This document shows positions 25,082 to 35,172 of a stretch of 64,000 bases of DNA, piece by piece. Position numbers and translations under genes: made by a program. The stretch spans positions 1-64,000 of the forward strand of contig CAVBBL010000009.1 of the NCBI GenBank assembly GCA_963593905.1. Direction: 5' to 3'. Position 1 is the stretch's first letter; every line of letters begins with the position of its first letter. The notes beneath the pieces were generated by a model. It searched no databases and had not been told where the DNA came from. It worked only from the letters and a program-made list of their open reading frames with translations. The stretch is from CAG-791 sp963593905. GTDB lineage: Bacteria; Bacillota; Clostridia; Lachnospirales; Lachnospiraceae.

Positions 25082-26632
25082 ATGAACATTTTATTAGTAG
25101 AAGATGAACCGCCGATTCTGCGGGAATTGACTCATTATATCCAAAGTTTCGGGGAGCCCTATCATATCCTGGGCACCGCTCTGGACGGTCAGCACGCCAG
25201 AGAGATCATCGATGAGCGGGGAGAGGAGATTGACTTTTTACTGACAGATATCCAGATACCCATCATGACCGGCTTAGAGCTGATCGCCTATGTTCGGCAA
25301 AAGCACCCCCGCATCCTCTGCTCTATCCTCACCGGCTTTAATGAATTTACCTATGCCCAGCAGGCTCTTCGCATGCAGGTCATGGACTATATCTCCAAGC
25401 CTATTGACGAGGAGGAGCTGCGCCGCCTGCTGCAAAAAGCCTATGAGCAGACCTGCCTGCAGTCCATCTCCCGGACCGCTGTCCAGAGCCCCGGTGTCCC
25501 CGGTTCTGCCTCCTCCGATCAGGGCCATGATGCCGATCTATCTGCCCAGTACCGTATTCTGCTCCTTAATTTCGGACAGTTTGCCTACCGAACCGAGTAC
25601 CCCTGCCCCCAGCTCCAGGAAAAGGACTCTCTCCGGCACCTGGAAACGCTGCTGAATGTTCATGCCTCCCTTTATCAGAAATGGTGGATGATCCGGGATG
25701 CCAACAATCACAGCTGCTTTGTGCTTTTCTCTTTTTCCGATGACCAGCTGCTCCGGGTAAACCGTCTCTGGCAAATCCTTTACCAGGACCTGTGCAGGGA
25801 TTTTTCCATGATCACCATGGTCACCAGCAGCCGCAGTGTCGATCTGCCCACGATCAACGACAGCATCCGGCAGCTCAGCCAATGTGTCAGCCATCACATC
25901 CTGTTTGCCTCTTCCTCCCTGCTGCGTCTGGAAGAGACAAAGGATCCTCTGCCACTTTCCAGAGAAAGGCATGAGGCGCTGCTCCACGTCATCCGCCGGA
26001 TGGCCGCCCTCCTGGTACAGTGCAGAATGGATCTGCTGCGCAGGGAAAGCGAAACATTCTTTGATCTGCTGCGCTCTGCTCCCATCACCCAGGAGGCTCT
26101 CTACCAGCTGTTTCACACGCTCTTTTCCGAGTGTGCCGTCGCCAGCTTTCAATACAGTGCCCTGCGGGATGCGCTCTATAATGATATCATCGATGACCTG
26201 CTCCTTCTCTCCGGCTCCTGGGAAGAGCTGCAGGAAAGCCTACTCTCCATCTTTGAGGATCTGTGCGCCACCATTGCCAATGAAAGCAGCATCAAAAACA
26301 GCAAGACCGGTCTGCTGATGCAGGTGGATCACTACATTCAGGAGCACTACATGGATAACATTAATACCCAGTCCATCGCCAAAGACTTCGGCTTCACGCC
26401 GGCCTACTTAAGTAAGCTCTTTCGGGATTACCGGAAGGTCACACCTTCCGAGTACATCACTTCCCTGCGCATAGACCGGGCCAGGGATCTGCTCACTGCG
26501 CCGGATGCCCCCTCCGTCAAAGAAGTAGCAGCCGCAGTAGGATACGAGGATCCCCTGTATTTCAGTAAGGTATTTAAAAAAGAGACGGGCTTATCGCCTA
26601 AGAATTATGCAGGGAAGGGAAATATCTCCTAG
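25082..26632 (+). CDS. Response regulator, YesN/AraC type
   Basis: 516 residues from the ATG at 25082 (AAAGGA upstream). The receiver domain (1-125) has acidic pocket VEDEP, phospho-acceptor Asp56 in FLLTDIQIPIMTG and Lys in YISKPIDEEE. A long variable middle part separates it from a C-terminal AraC DNA-binding domain: IAKDFGFTPAYLSKLFRDY, then VKEVAAAVGYEDPLYFSKVF. It is the partner of the preceding kinase; likely targets are the divergent ABC/fucosidase operon and perhaps the next gene. Confidence 0.94.
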   Translation: MNILLVEDEPPILRELTHYIQSFGEPYHILGTALDGQHAREIIDERGEEIDFLLTDIQIPIMTGLELIAYVRQKHPRILCSILTGFNEFTYAQQALRMQVMDYISKPIDEEELRRLLQKAYEQTCLQSISRTAVQSPGVPGSASSDQGHDADLSAQYRILLLNFGQFAYRTEYPCPQLQEKDSLRHLETLLNVHASLYQKWWMIRDANNHSCFVLFSFSDDQLLRVNRLWQILYQDLCRDFSMITMVTSSRSVDLPTINDSIRQLSQCVSHHILFASSSLLRLEETKDPLPLSRERHEALLHVIRRMAALLVQCRMDLLRRESETFFDLLRSAPITQEALYQLFHTLFSECAVASFQYSALRDALYNDIIDDLLLLSGSWEELQESLLSIFEDLCATIANESSIKNSKTGLLMQVDHYIQEHYMDNINTQSIAKDFGFTPAYLSKLFRDYRKVTPSEYITSLRIDRARDLLTAPDAPSVKEVAAAVGYEDPLYFSKVFKKETGLSPKNYAGKGNIS

Positions 26633-26731
26633 CATGGTCAGCTGCTCGCTCCGTAAAAGTGTGTAGTTTTATTAATTATTTCCAGGAAAAATGTGTTACA
26701 CTAGCAAGCAAAACAAAGGAACTGCTCAGAA

Positions 26732-27913
26732 ATGGGAATGAAAATGAAATCTAATACTTTACAAGACCGCCCCCTCCGCTGGGGCATCATCGGTACCGGC
26801 AGGATCGCTCATGCCTTTGCCAAAGCACTCCTCTCCATAGAGGATGCTGCAATCACAGGCATTGCCAGCCGCAGCAAGGAGCACGCAGCAGATTTTGCTG
26901 CCTGGCTGCAGAAATCTATTGCGGCAGATGACAGCAAGTCCACGTCATCTGCTGCAATCACGCAATATCACGCCCAAATGCAGGTCTATGACTCTCCCGC
27001 CCAGCTGGCAGCCGATCCTGACATAGACATTGTCTATATCGCCACGCCCAATAATACTCACGCAGAACTGGCACTGTTATGCCTGGCTTTTGATAAACAT
27101 GTGCTGTGCGAAAAGCCCTTTGCCATGAACGCCCGCCAGACTGCCCAGATCATGGAGCTGGCACAGGAAAAGGAGCTGTTTTGCATGGAGGCCATGTGGA
27201 CCAGATTCCTTCCTGCCATCGCTAAAGCCAAGTCTCTGCTGCAGGAGGGCATGATTGGAAAGCTTCGCTATATCCGGGCCAGCTTTGGCGGTGCCAATCC
27301 GGACTTTGATCCCGGTAGCCGCTATTTCGATCCTGCTCTGGGCGGCGGTTCTGTTATGGACGTGGGCATCTATCCCATTACCTTTGCCCTCACCATGATG
27401 GGACGCATGCCCGATGAGCTCCGGGGCTTTGCCTCTGTGGGAAGCACCGGCGTGGATGAAGTCAATGACATAGAATTTCTCTACCATGAACCCAATGCCG
27501 AGGGGTGGAATCAGGATATTCTCTGCCAGCTCTCCTCCTCTGTCCGCTTTGAGACCGGGCAGGATGGTCTGATCTGCGGCGAGTATGGTAAGCTCCATTT
27601 TCCTCGCTGCTACGCGCCGGATCACTTTACCATGACCCGTTATCTCCCGGTTCATCCGGATACCGGCGAGGCGATCTCCCTGGCAGCAGCCGCTGCTGCC
27701 GACATTACTCCTGTCTTCCATGAAGTAACAGAGGAATTTTCCTATCCCTTCCCCTGCAACGGCTATGAGTATGAGATCCGGGAGGTCACCGAATGCATCC
27801 GGGCTGGAAAGCGGCAAAGCGGCATCCATCCACTGACCAACACCCTGGCGGTCATGCAGCTGATGGACGGCCTCAGACGCCTGTGGGGCGTCGTGTATGA
27901 AGAGGATCGGTAG
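26732..27913 (+). CDS. Gfo/Idh/MocA-family dehydrogenase
   Basis: 393 residues. An N-terminal Rossmann domain binds NAD(P) (RWGIIGTGRIAHAFAKAL), followed by DIVYIATPNNTHAELALL and the catalytic-site motif VLCEKPFAMNARQT; the C-terminal half is the alpha/beta substrate domain (GGGSVMDVGIYPITFAL). Members oxidise sugar alcohols, inositols or trans-dihydrodiols. Together with GH29 and the importer it probably oxidises a released sugar, but the substrate is not readable. A 99-bp gap separates it from the regulator. Confidence 0.9.
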   Translation: MGMKMKSNTLQDRPLRWGIIGTGRIAHAFAKALLSIEDAAITGIASRSKEHAADFAAWLQKSIAADDSKSTSSAAITQYHAQMQVYDSPAQLAADPDIDIVYIATPNNTHAELALLCLAFDKHVLCEKPFAMNARQTAQIMELAQEKELFCMEAMWTRFLPAIAKAKSLLQEGMIGKLRYIRASFGGANPDFDPGSRYFDPALGGGSVMDVGIYPITFALTMMGRMPDELRGFASVGSTGVDEVNDIEFLYHEPNAEGWNQDILCQLSSSVRFETGQDGLICGEYGKLHFPRCYAPDHFTMTRYLPVHPDTGEAISLAAAAAADITPVFHEVTEEFSYPFPCNGYEYEIREVTECIRAGKRQSGIHPLTNTLAVMQLMDGLRRLWGVVYEEDR

Positions 27914-27946
27914 AAACTCTAAGCAAAAATTTACTTTATCACATAA

Positions 27947-27981
27947 GAAGAACCCTGGACATTGTAAATCCAGGGTTCTTC
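27947..27981. terminator. Bidirectional terminator
   Basis: 13-bp stem GAAGAACCCTGGA / TCCAGGGTTCTTC between the convergent Gfo/Idh and aldolase genes. Confidence 0.8.
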
Positions 27982-28035
27982 GATTATAAAATGGAGATAT
28001 TTAAAAATCTCTGTACTGATACGCTTCCTTATTTC

Positions 28036-28953
28036 CTAATTCCGACAAATCTCCACACCGCATCTTCTGACCAGTGCTTCCATATTCCGTACCTCCTGAC
28101 GATAGGTCTCTGTCAGCTCCTCACAATTTCTGGTTCTGCTGTAATCTCCGATTCTGACCTTTCTCAGTTCTGCCAAGGACCACTTGGCATTCACCGGATA
28201 GAGCTGTCTCTCGATCAGGGAACATATAGAGAGGAGCTGGGATACCTTTTCCGCTTCGGGAGCATCCTGGTTCTTATAAAGCCAGGTATACATCTCCGGA
28301 TGAAAATTAGCCATCACACCGCAGTATCCGTCTGCCCCGGCTCGCAAAGTCTCCAGGAGCGTCGTTGTATTGGCGTTGAAAAGCTTCAGCTTTGTTCCCT
28401 GTATCTGCCGGATTCTTTCCTTTATCAGTGCCGCATCACAGCAGGTATCCTTGATAAAATAAAACCGATTGCTGTCGATCATGGCCTGCAGCTCTGCCCG
28501 TGATAAAACTCTTTTGTAAGGATAAGGGCACTCATACATGCCGAGCTTCATGTCCGGATCCAGCATTTCCAACAGACGATGCAGATTGTCGATCCATATA
28601 CTGCTGTCTTCCTTCTCTGCTGCCAGTCGATTGGACAAAATGATGACCGCATCTGCTCCCAGTTTCCAGGCCGCATTTAATTCATCTGCCTGTTCTTCCA
28701 ATGTATCCGATGTGTTTCCGCTTGCAATGACAGGCACTCTGTGGTCCGCTGCCTGCACCGTAATTTCTGTAATGCGAAGTCTTTCCTCTCTATTCAGATA
28801 AAAAATCTCACTGGACTGGCAGGCTGCAAAAAGTCCGTCCACACCGCTGGCGATGTAGAATTCCACCAAATTACGAAGACCTTCTTCGTCGATTCGATTA
28901 TCAGCGGTGAATGGCGTCAGCATGACCGGCCAAATTCCCCCTGGAAATTCCAT
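28036..28953 (-). CDS. DapA/NanA-superfamily aldolase (DHDPS family)
   Basis: 305 residues, a class I aldolase TIM barrel. The Schiff-base lysine is in FYFIKDTCCD and the helper tyrosine in KLGMYECPYPY. The usual GTTGE/GSTGE substrate loop is replaced by ACQSSE, so it is probably neither true DapA nor sialate lyase; a 2-keto-3-deoxy sugar acid lyase is more likely. It is the last gene of the operon with the GH-like gene, the binding protein and the permeases, 16 bp after the GH-like stop side. Confidence 0.85.
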   Translation of the reverse strand: MEFPGGIWPVMLTPFTADNRIDEEGLRNLVEFYIASGVDGLFAACQSSEIFYLNREERLRITEITVQAADHRVPVIASGNTSDTLEEQADELNAAWKLGADAVIILSNRLAAEKEDSSIWIDNLHRLLEMLDPDMKLGMYECPYPYKRVLSRAELQAMIDSNRFYFIKDTCCDAALIKERIRQIQGTKLKLFNANTTTLLETLRAGADGYCGVMANFHPEMYTWLYKNQDAPEAEKVSQLLSICSLIERQLYPVNAKWSLAELRKVRIGDYSRTRNCEELTETYRQEVRNMEALVRRCGVEICRN

Positions 28954-28969
28954 TTTATTCTCCTTTCAT

Positions 28970-31363
28970 TTACTGTTTCCTGCAGATCCAGATTTCACTG
29001 ACTGCAAAAGCCTTCAGTGTGTCATAAATTTCCCAACGCAGTTTCACCTTTCCGTCTGCATAGGATGCTCTAGGCAGTTCGTAGAACCACCCTGCATTGC
29101 CGTCGAGCTGTTCTCTCGGAATACTGTCCGCCAGCAGAACATCCCCCGCATAGAAATGAACCAATGTGTCATCCTCCGGCTTCTGCATATGATGCACTGC
29201 CTTCAGAAAGCTGTTGGGATAGAAAATCTGCATGGTGTAATCTGCTGCAGGGTCTAATCCGTCAAACGCAATTTCCAGGGGTGTTCCATAGAGCACTGTG
29301 ACATTTCTGGCCCAGCCAAGCGGCATGGGGAACTCTGTATACCATCCTCTCATATCATGGAAAAGTCCCATGATGCTGTAGATACTGTGATCCATCAACG
29401 GCGTATGCAGATAACCGGGATCCTCCTCCCACGTGTGATTCTTTACCACATGCCTAAATCCTTCATAGGTCCCCAGGTTGCAATACAGATTTCCTTCCCC
29501 CGGATTATTCCGCAAGGTCAGCTGCTGCAATGCTGCTATACGCTGTTCCTCCTCTGCCAGCTTTTCAATCTCCTTAAATCGCTGCATCAGATATTGATAA
29601 TCATTGAGCGGCATCTCTCTGGTTTCCAGATATGCCCCTCGAATCCATCTCTGACCTCCGTGATGTCCCACCGTCAGCTGAATCTTGCAATTCTCTCTGA
29701 GGGAATCCGACAGTCGCTCCATTTCAAACAGTACATTCTCTGCCGCCGGTCTGTCCTTTGACAGATTCAGAATACTTCTGGCCTCTTTGATAGCCAATGC
29801 GCTTCCCGTCTCTTTTGCCTGGCTGATCACCTGCAGTGCCTGTTTTTCCAGTTCCTGATCATAGACATATTTTTGTTTCGTCCAATAGTCCGTCAGCACC
29901 CGGAGCAACAGCATCTGATAGCGATAATTTTTCTTTACCCTTTCCGGCGCACACCGGTCTATCTCCTGCATTTTCCGATAGGTAATATCTATACTCTCAT
30001 TGTCTGCTGCTGGACCGGTCCAATTATCTTCCAGACGCAGCAATATTTCCGTCAGCGGATCAACCATATCCGGATCTATAAAAAACCGAACATAATCCTC
30101 CAACGTTTCCTCTGTCCGACGCTTGCTGTCAAAGTCCTGATCCACCCACACAAACTTATTCACATCGTCATGTATGCCCTCAGAATAAGTGATCGTGCCC
30201 ATGGTGTAGGGCTCTATCAGATTGTGAATGTGTTTCATCTGTCTGGGTCTTGCATTATAGCCTTCTCGGCCGCTGGTAAGTGCAAATGCGAAATCCCAAT
30301 CCGGAACGGGAAACTGACAGTTACTATTGTGGGAGATGTCCGGATAATTCCGAATATTCTCTCTGTATTTTTGCGGAAGCTTTTCAACCATTTCTGAGAC
30401 GGTATGCTGCTCCCAGGGTGCAAAGCAGACACCGTCTACCCAATCCGGCTCTTTGGCGATCTCTTCATAGAATTCATCATACCATCCCGGCTCCGGCTGA
30501 AAATGCTGGGGTGCCACCCATACCTTTGCGTGAGGATGATATTTGTGCATGATCCTGACGAACTGCTCAGTCAAGCGAAATGCTGCCGCCGGCCACAAGG
30601 AGCCGGGATCTCCCAGGGGAACCAGTATCGCATCCAGATAAGGAATCTCGGCAAATACCTTCTCCCTTTCCTTTAATTCCTCGTCGATACAGGACCAATC
30701 TGTGTAATCCTTTCCCACATTGGGATACCACAGCCATACATCCATGTGATAGGAATGAATGATTGCGGATACTTCCTTCATGATTGCAAAGGGATCCCGC
30801 AGGAAGGTGGCAGAATACAGATTGTCATCCGTCTTGGGCGGCAGCAGCTCTATGGCATTGGCACCAAACAATGCCAGATCCTGTATATATACCTCAAAAT
30901 CCTCTGCCGTCCATGCCGAATAGGTATTATTTTTGTCCCGATAGCCCAGTTGATGACCGCGAAGGGGATATTCAGGTGTCATGGAGATTCCATCTAGGCT
31001 CTCCGGAATTTCGATGTTCCCCTCCCTGATTTTGGCTTTTCTGAGAATCCATGCCATTCCATAGAATTCGCCCCGTTCCTCTCTGCCCAGTACGATCAGC
31101 CGACTTTTTCCCTCTTCCTTTAGAAATCGGATACGATAGCCTTCTTTTCCCGGTCTTGCAATCTCTGAAAAAAGATTCGCAATGTCTGCAGGCAGCCATC
31201 CGTCTTCCCTGTAAAATTCCACGGTTACTGCTCCGGCCTTCTTTGACCGGCAAATGGCAAGGCCACTCTTTTCATGCAGGATTTTGCAGAAAAGATCTGC
31301 AATTTTCTCCTCAAATACGCTTCTCTCCGGTGCTGTCTGTACGGTCAGTTCTGTCAGATTCAT
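28970..31363 (-). CDS. Large putative glycoside hydrolase (GH20/GH67-like layout)
   Basis: 797 residues from the ATG at 31363 (AAAGGAGG upstream). The first 110 residues form an alpha/beta domain ending in LIVLGREERGEFYGMAWIL, like the N-terminal domain of GH20, GH67, GH84 and GH115 enzymes. A barrel-like domain follows: PEYPLRGHQLGYRDKNNTY, FGANAIELLPP, LDAILVPLGDPG and ISHNSNCQFP. The C-terminal 250 residues contain helices and a beta-sandwich. There is no signal peptide, so it would be cytoplasmic. I cannot place it in a numbered family or assign catalytic acids; uronide or hexosaminide cleavage is a guess from fold only. Confidence 0.65.
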   Translation of the reverse strand: MNLTELTVQTAPERSVFEEKIADLFCKILHEKSGLAICRSKKAGAVTVEFYREDGWLPADIANLFSEIARPGKEGYRIRFLKEEGKSRLIVLGREERGEFYGMAWILRKAKIREGNIEIPESLDGISMTPEYPLRGHQLGYRDKNNTYSAWTAEDFEVYIQDLALFGANAIELLPPKTDDNLYSATFLRDPFAIMKEVSAIIHSYHMDVWLWYPNVGKDYTDWSCIDEELKEREKVFAEIPYLDAILVPLGDPGSLWPAAAFRLTEQFVRIMHKYHPHAKVWVAPQHFQPEPGWYDEFYEEIAKEPDWVDGVCFAPWEQHTVSEMVEKLPQKYRENIRNYPDISHNSNCQFPVPDWDFAFALTSGREGYNARPRQMKHIHNLIEPYTMGTITYSEGIHDDVNKFVWVDQDFDSKRRTEETLEDYVRFFIDPDMVDPLTEILLRLEDNWTGPAADNESIDITYRKMQEIDRCAPERVKKNYRYQMLLLRVLTDYWTKQKYVYDQELEKQALQVISQAKETGSALAIKEARSILNLSKDRPAAENVLFEMERLSDSLRENCKIQLTVGHHGGQRWIRGAYLETREMPLNDYQYLMQRFKEIEKLAEEEQRIAALQQLTLRNNPGEGNLYCNLGTYEGFRHVVKNHTWEEDPGYLHTPLMDHSIYSIMGLFHDMRGWYTEFPMPLGWARNVTVLYGTPLEIAFDGLDPAADYTMQIFYPNSFLKAVHHMQKPEDDTLVHFYAGDVLLADSIPREQLDGNAGWFYELPRASYADGKVKLRWEIYDTLKAFAVSEIWICRKQ

Positions 31364-31385
31364 CACCCTTCCTCCTTTAAGGAAT

Positions 31386-31411
31386 GAGGCTGTCGATCAC
31401 ACGACAGCCTC
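31386..31411 (-). terminator. Intra-operon hairpin after binding-protein gene
   Basis: Stem GAGGCTGTCG / CGACAGCCTC with a 6-nt loop, 36 bp past the binding-protein stop. It is followed by ATTCC without a U-run, so it is more likely a partial terminator or 3' stabiliser giving excess binding protein. Confidence 0.55.
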
Positions 31412-31446
31412 CCTGTTCCTCCCTCGCTCTATCTGCACCTGGCCAG

Positions 31447-33042
31447 TTACTGCTGTGCACGCTGATATGCTTCGTTGTAAAGCTGTTCAAGCTGCTCTGT
31501 GCCCTGACTCTTTAAGGTCTCCACAAAGCTGTCCCATTCATCTATGGAACGCTGGCCATTGATAAAGCTGTCGATCTCTGTATTAAATACGTTGGCAATA
31601 GACTGTTCCAGCTCCGTTACCTGCTCCTGCTCTTCTGTTGTGAAGGAAGGAACCGCTTTGTTGTAGTCCACAAGTCCATCCTGGGTCCAGGTACGGATTT
31701 CTTCTCCCTCTTCTACAAAGGCCTTGTCAGAAATCTGTGCGTCCAAGGACTCATCAATGTAACGGCCTAATCCAAGAAGACCGGTGCCAAGCTCACTGCG
31801 TACTGCAGAGGCAATGTCGGAATCATTGGCATGCTTTTCAATGAGTGCCTCACTGGTGATGACATCTCCGTTGTCATCTATAGTGTAATCTGTTCCCTCT
31901 TCACCAAAGTTCGTTGCCATACGGCCTTCTTCGGTATACATCCAGTTCAGCAGTTCCATGACTCTTTCCGGATATTTCGTATCAGCGCTGACACATGCGA
32001 ATTCTGTCCAATCTCTTTCATAGCGAAGGGCTCTCTGGGTATCATTGTCGCTCTTCATGGGCTTGAGTATGTCAAAATATGCATTCTCATCTGTCTGGGC
32101 AAGTGCCGGATTGTAGACACGGCCTACAAAGGAATTATTGTCAAATACCAATGACAGAGAACCATTGCTCAGCTTTTCGTGCTCTGTATCCTTGTCCATC
32201 GAAGCATAATCAGGATCCAGCAAGCCATCCTTGTAAGCATTGGACAGGAACTGTATTACATACTTGAAGGAATCCTGGGTAGGTCCATAGGTCCAGCTTT
32301 CTGTTTTCGGCTCATAATAAATACCGGAAGTAGAAAAGCAGGGGAAGCCGCCGCTGCCCATAGCATAGGCCAGCTGTCCGATCATATACGTAGTACCATT
32401 ACGGGTGGAAAAGACATAATTCTCCGGATAGAGTTCCTTGATGGCAAGCATAACATCATAGAGTTCATCCCATGTCGTAGGCTCATCCAATCCCGTCTCC
32501 GCTAATCTGTCCATGCGAAGAGCCGGCAGGGACGCTAAGTCGATCCGGTTATACTCCAGCATCTGAAAACCGTAAAGACCTCCATCTATCTCGTAATTCT
32601 TGGTTGCCTCCGCACGATCATCCGCCTGTACGATTCCCAGGTAATCCTTTGCCTGTTCCTGGTAATCATTGATATTCAGGAACATGCCCGTGGGTGCGTA
32701 CTGACGCAGTTCCGAGAGAGATACACCGGAAATAATGTCCGGCAGATCATCCGAAGCCAACGCTACGGAGCGCTTGGTGGTATAATCCGCATCCGGAATC
32801 AGCTGCAGTTCCAGCTGAATGTTGAATTTTTCCTTTACCATCTCCACGACCTTGTTCTGCTCTTCCATGGGCATAACCGCGGACTGAGATCTCATAAAGG
32901 TGACGGTGATCAGTTCGTCGTCCGAAGCCGCCGCACTGTCCGCATCTCCACCGGATGTGCCGCCGCAGCCGGTCAGCATACCTGCTGTCATCACCACTGC
33001 CAGTCCCGCCGCCATCCACTTTTTCATACTTCGCTTTTTCAT
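31447..33042 (-). CDS. Sugar ABC transporter solute-binding lipoprotein
   Basis: 531 residues. Signal peptide MKKRSMKKWMAAGLAVVMTA followed by lipobox MLTGC, then a large LplA/YtcQ-type family-1 binding protein (typical C-terminal helix pair). AAGGAGG lies 10 nt before the ATG. It is encoded after its two permeases and before the GH-like and aldolase genes, so it most likely captures the oligosaccharide those enzymes degrade. The 217-bp gap to the permease (33043-33259) holds a T-rich leader and nothing else recognisable. Confidence 0.92.
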   Translation of the reverse strand: MKKRSMKKWMAAGLAVVMTAGMLTGCGGTSGGDADSAAASDDELITVTFMRSQSAVMPMEEQNKVVEMVKEKFNIQLELQLIPDADYTTKRSVALASDDLPDIISGVSLSELRQYAPTGMFLNINDYQEQAKDYLGIVQADDRAEATKNYEIDGGLYGFQMLEYNRIDLASLPALRMDRLAETGLDEPTTWDELYDVMLAIKELYPENYVFSTRNGTTYMIGQLAYAMGSGGFPCFSTSGIYYEPKTESWTYGPTQDSFKYVIQFLSNAYKDGLLDPDYASMDKDTEHEKLSNGSLSLVFDNNSFVGRVYNPALAQTDENAYFDILKPMKSDNDTQRALRYERDWTEFACVSADTKYPERVMELLNWMYTEEGRMATNFGEEGTDYTIDDNGDVITSEALIEKHANDSDIASAVRSELGTGLLGLGRYIDESLDAQISDKAFVEEGEEIRTWTQDGLVDYNKAVPSFTTEEQEQVTELEQSIANVFNTEIDSFINGQRSIDEWDSFVETLKSQGTEQLEQLYNEAYQRAQQ

Positions 33043-33259
33043 ACTGTTTCTACCTCCTTGCCTGTGTGTCCTGTCTCTTTATTTTTCTTTTTGTATTTCT
33101 TTTACTTCCTCATTCGCTCTTCCTATTTTTACTTTCTTATCTGCTTCTCCTTTCTTTTCTGATTTCTGTTGGTTCATGACCGCCTCCTATTCAGCGATCT
33201 AAATCTTGTTATCTTCTTCGTTATCTTCTTGTTTCTTACAATTACCCTTCTTATATTTC

Positions 33260-34171
33260 CTAACCTTTTATAGAGCCAACCATGACGCCCTTCACAAAGT
33301 ACTTCTGCACGAAGGGATAAACCACCAGGATCGGCAATGTTGTGATAAAGATGACGGCGTATTTTATGTTTTTGCCCAATGCCGCCATATCGCCTGCAAC
33401 CGTCGCCGACCCTGTCGCTGCGCTGTTGCTGCCCATCACGATGTTCCGAAGAAGCAGCTGCATGGGATACATCTTGCTGTCATCCAGGTAAAGGAGTGCG
33501 GGAATGAACGAATTCCAAAGCTGTACGGCATAAAACAAGACCAATGTGGCGAAAACTGCTTTGGAAAGAGGAACTATGATCTTAAAAAAGATCGTCAGAT
33601 CGTTGGCACCGTCCAGATAGGCCGACTCATAAAGTTCCTCCGGTATTCCCTGAAAAAAGGTTCTCATGATGATCATGTACCAGACGCTGATAGCTCCGGG
33701 CAACACCATAGCCCAAATCGTGTTCTTCATATGGAGAGAGGAGACCACCATGTAATTGGCAACCAGACCGGAATCAAAAAACATGGTAAAGGTAATCAGA
33801 AAGGTCAGCACCCCACGTCCGTAGAAACTGCGCCTTGACAACGGGTAAGCGCACAATGCGGTAACACTCACCGCAATCACTGTCCCCACCACCGTATAGA
33901 GAATCGAATTTCCAAAGGAACGCAGCACTGTGGAGTAACCAAGCGCAATCTTATAAGCGCTGAAATTGATTCCCTTCGGCCACAGGAATATCTCCCCTCT
34001 CGTTACGGCATATCCATCGCTGATGGAAACGATAAACATGTAATAAAGCGGAAAGATGACCACAATACAGCAAATGATCAATGCAGCCGCCACCACGCCG
34101 TTAAATATTTTTTCGCTGGCAGTCAGTTCTTTCTTATGTTTTTTAGCTTTCGCTTTTGTATCATTACTCAT
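33260..34171 (-). CDS. Carbohydrate ABC permease, LplC/YtcP type
   Basis: 303 residues from the ATG at 34171 (GGAAAGGAAAAAA upstream); the frame runs 14 codons further through a B hairpin without a start signal. Six membrane helices; EAA loop IPEELYESAYLDGANDLTIF. The N-terminus is a basic cytoplasmic tail (AKAKKHKKELTASEKIFNGV). Partner of the LplB-type permease upstream. Confidence 0.92.
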   Translation of the reverse strand: MSNDTKAKAKKHKKELTASEKIFNGVVAAALIICCIVVIFPLYYMFIVSISDGYAVTRGEIFLWPKGINFSAYKIALGYSTVLRSFGNSILYTVVGTVIAVSVTALCAYPLSRRSFYGRGVLTFLITFTMFFDSGLVANYMVVSSLHMKNTIWAMVLPGAISVWYMIIMRTFFQGIPEELYESAYLDGANDLTIFFKIIVPLSKAVFATLVLFYAVQLWNSFIPALLYLDDSKMYPMQLLLRNIVMGSNSAATGSATVAGDMAALGKNIKYAVIFITTLPILVVYPFVQKYFVKGVMVGSIKG

Positions 34172-34224
34172 TTTTTTCCTTTCCATGCCGCAATTTATTT
34201 TGCGGCTGCGCAAAGAGAAATGCG
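34172..34224 (-). repeat. Reduced composite hairpin repeat (B with partial A)
   Basis: Hairpin B GCCGCAAAATAAATTGCGGC (34187-34206) directly before AAAGGA and the ATG at 34171. Part of hairpin A (TTTCTCTTTGCGC) lies just upstream. Confidence 0.65.
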
Positions 34225-34254
34225 ATTTTAACCATACAATCCTGTTTTACTTCT

Positions 34255-35172
34255 TTACCAGAGGCTGGTAGCGCCAATCTTATCAGCTGCCTTGTTCGCT
34301 GCTGCAATCAGAACCAGGGATAAGATTGCCTGCACAATACTGATTGCTGCACCGTAACTGTAATTGGCATTGATCAATCCTCTTCTGTACACATAGGTAG
34401 AAATAACGTCTGCTGTCTCGTAAGTAGCTCCGGTATACAGCAACAGGATTTTCTCATAGCCGACTGTAAGCATTCTGCCTACCGTCAGAAGGAACTGTAT
34501 GGAAATGATCGGTGCGATTCCCGGAATGCTTACGTGCAAAACCTTCTGCCATCTGGTGGCACCGTCAATGGATGCTGCCTCGTAGAGCTGCTGATCCACG
34601 CCTGCCAACGCCGCGATGTAAATGATGGATCCCCAGCCGGCCTGCTGCCATATCTCGGAAACCACGTAGATAGGACGAAACCAGGCCGGATCTGACATAA
34701 ATGTTTTGGATGTGCCGCCGAAGGTCGCAGCCACCTGATTCACCAGACCGTCTGTGGCAAAGATATTCATCACCAGACTACACACCACTACCGTGGATAC
34801 GAAATAGGGCATATAGGTAATCGTCTGCACAAATTTCTTTGCATGCTTATTTCTCACTTCGTTGATCAAAAGAGCCAATATGATCGGCACCGGGAAGTAG
34901 AAAACCAGACACCAGAGGCTGATCAGCACTGTATTTCTCAGGATTTTATAGAAATAAGGGTCCTGCAGAAACATATTGAAATATTTAAGCCCCACCCATT
35001 TGCTTCCGAAAAAACCTGCCCGGGCATTGAAATTTTTAAATGCGATTCCAAGCCAGGCAATGGCTCCGTATTTAAAAATCACGAAATAGATGACCGGCAG
35101 GGCAATCATGAGATACAGATAACGATTCTTATATAATTGCCTGCGCACATAATGCCAATTTGTCTTTTTCAT
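34255..35172 (-). CDS. Carbohydrate ABC permease, LplB type
   Basis: 305 residues from the ATG at 35172 (GGGAGGG three bases upstream), preferred over the ATG at 35187. Six membrane helices; EAA loop DQQLYEAASIDGATRWQKVL. First gene of the second carbohydrate operon (34.3 to 28.0 kb), preceded by a 230-nt T-rich leader and a good promoter. Confidence 0.92.
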   Translation of the reverse strand: MKKTNWHYVRRQLYKNRYLYLMIALPVIYFVIFKYGAIAWLGIAFKNFNARAGFFGSKWVGLKYFNMFLQDPYFYKILRNTVLISLWCLVFYFPVPIILALLINEVRNKHAKKFVQTITYMPYFVSTVVVCSLVMNIFATDGLVNQVAATFGGTSKTFMSDPAWFRPIYVVSEIWQQAGWGSIIYIAALAGVDQQLYEAASIDGATRWQKVLHVSIPGIAPIISIQFLLTVGRMLTVGYEKILLLYTGATYETADVISTYVYRRGLINANYSYGAAISIVQAILSLVLIAAANKAADKIGATSLW

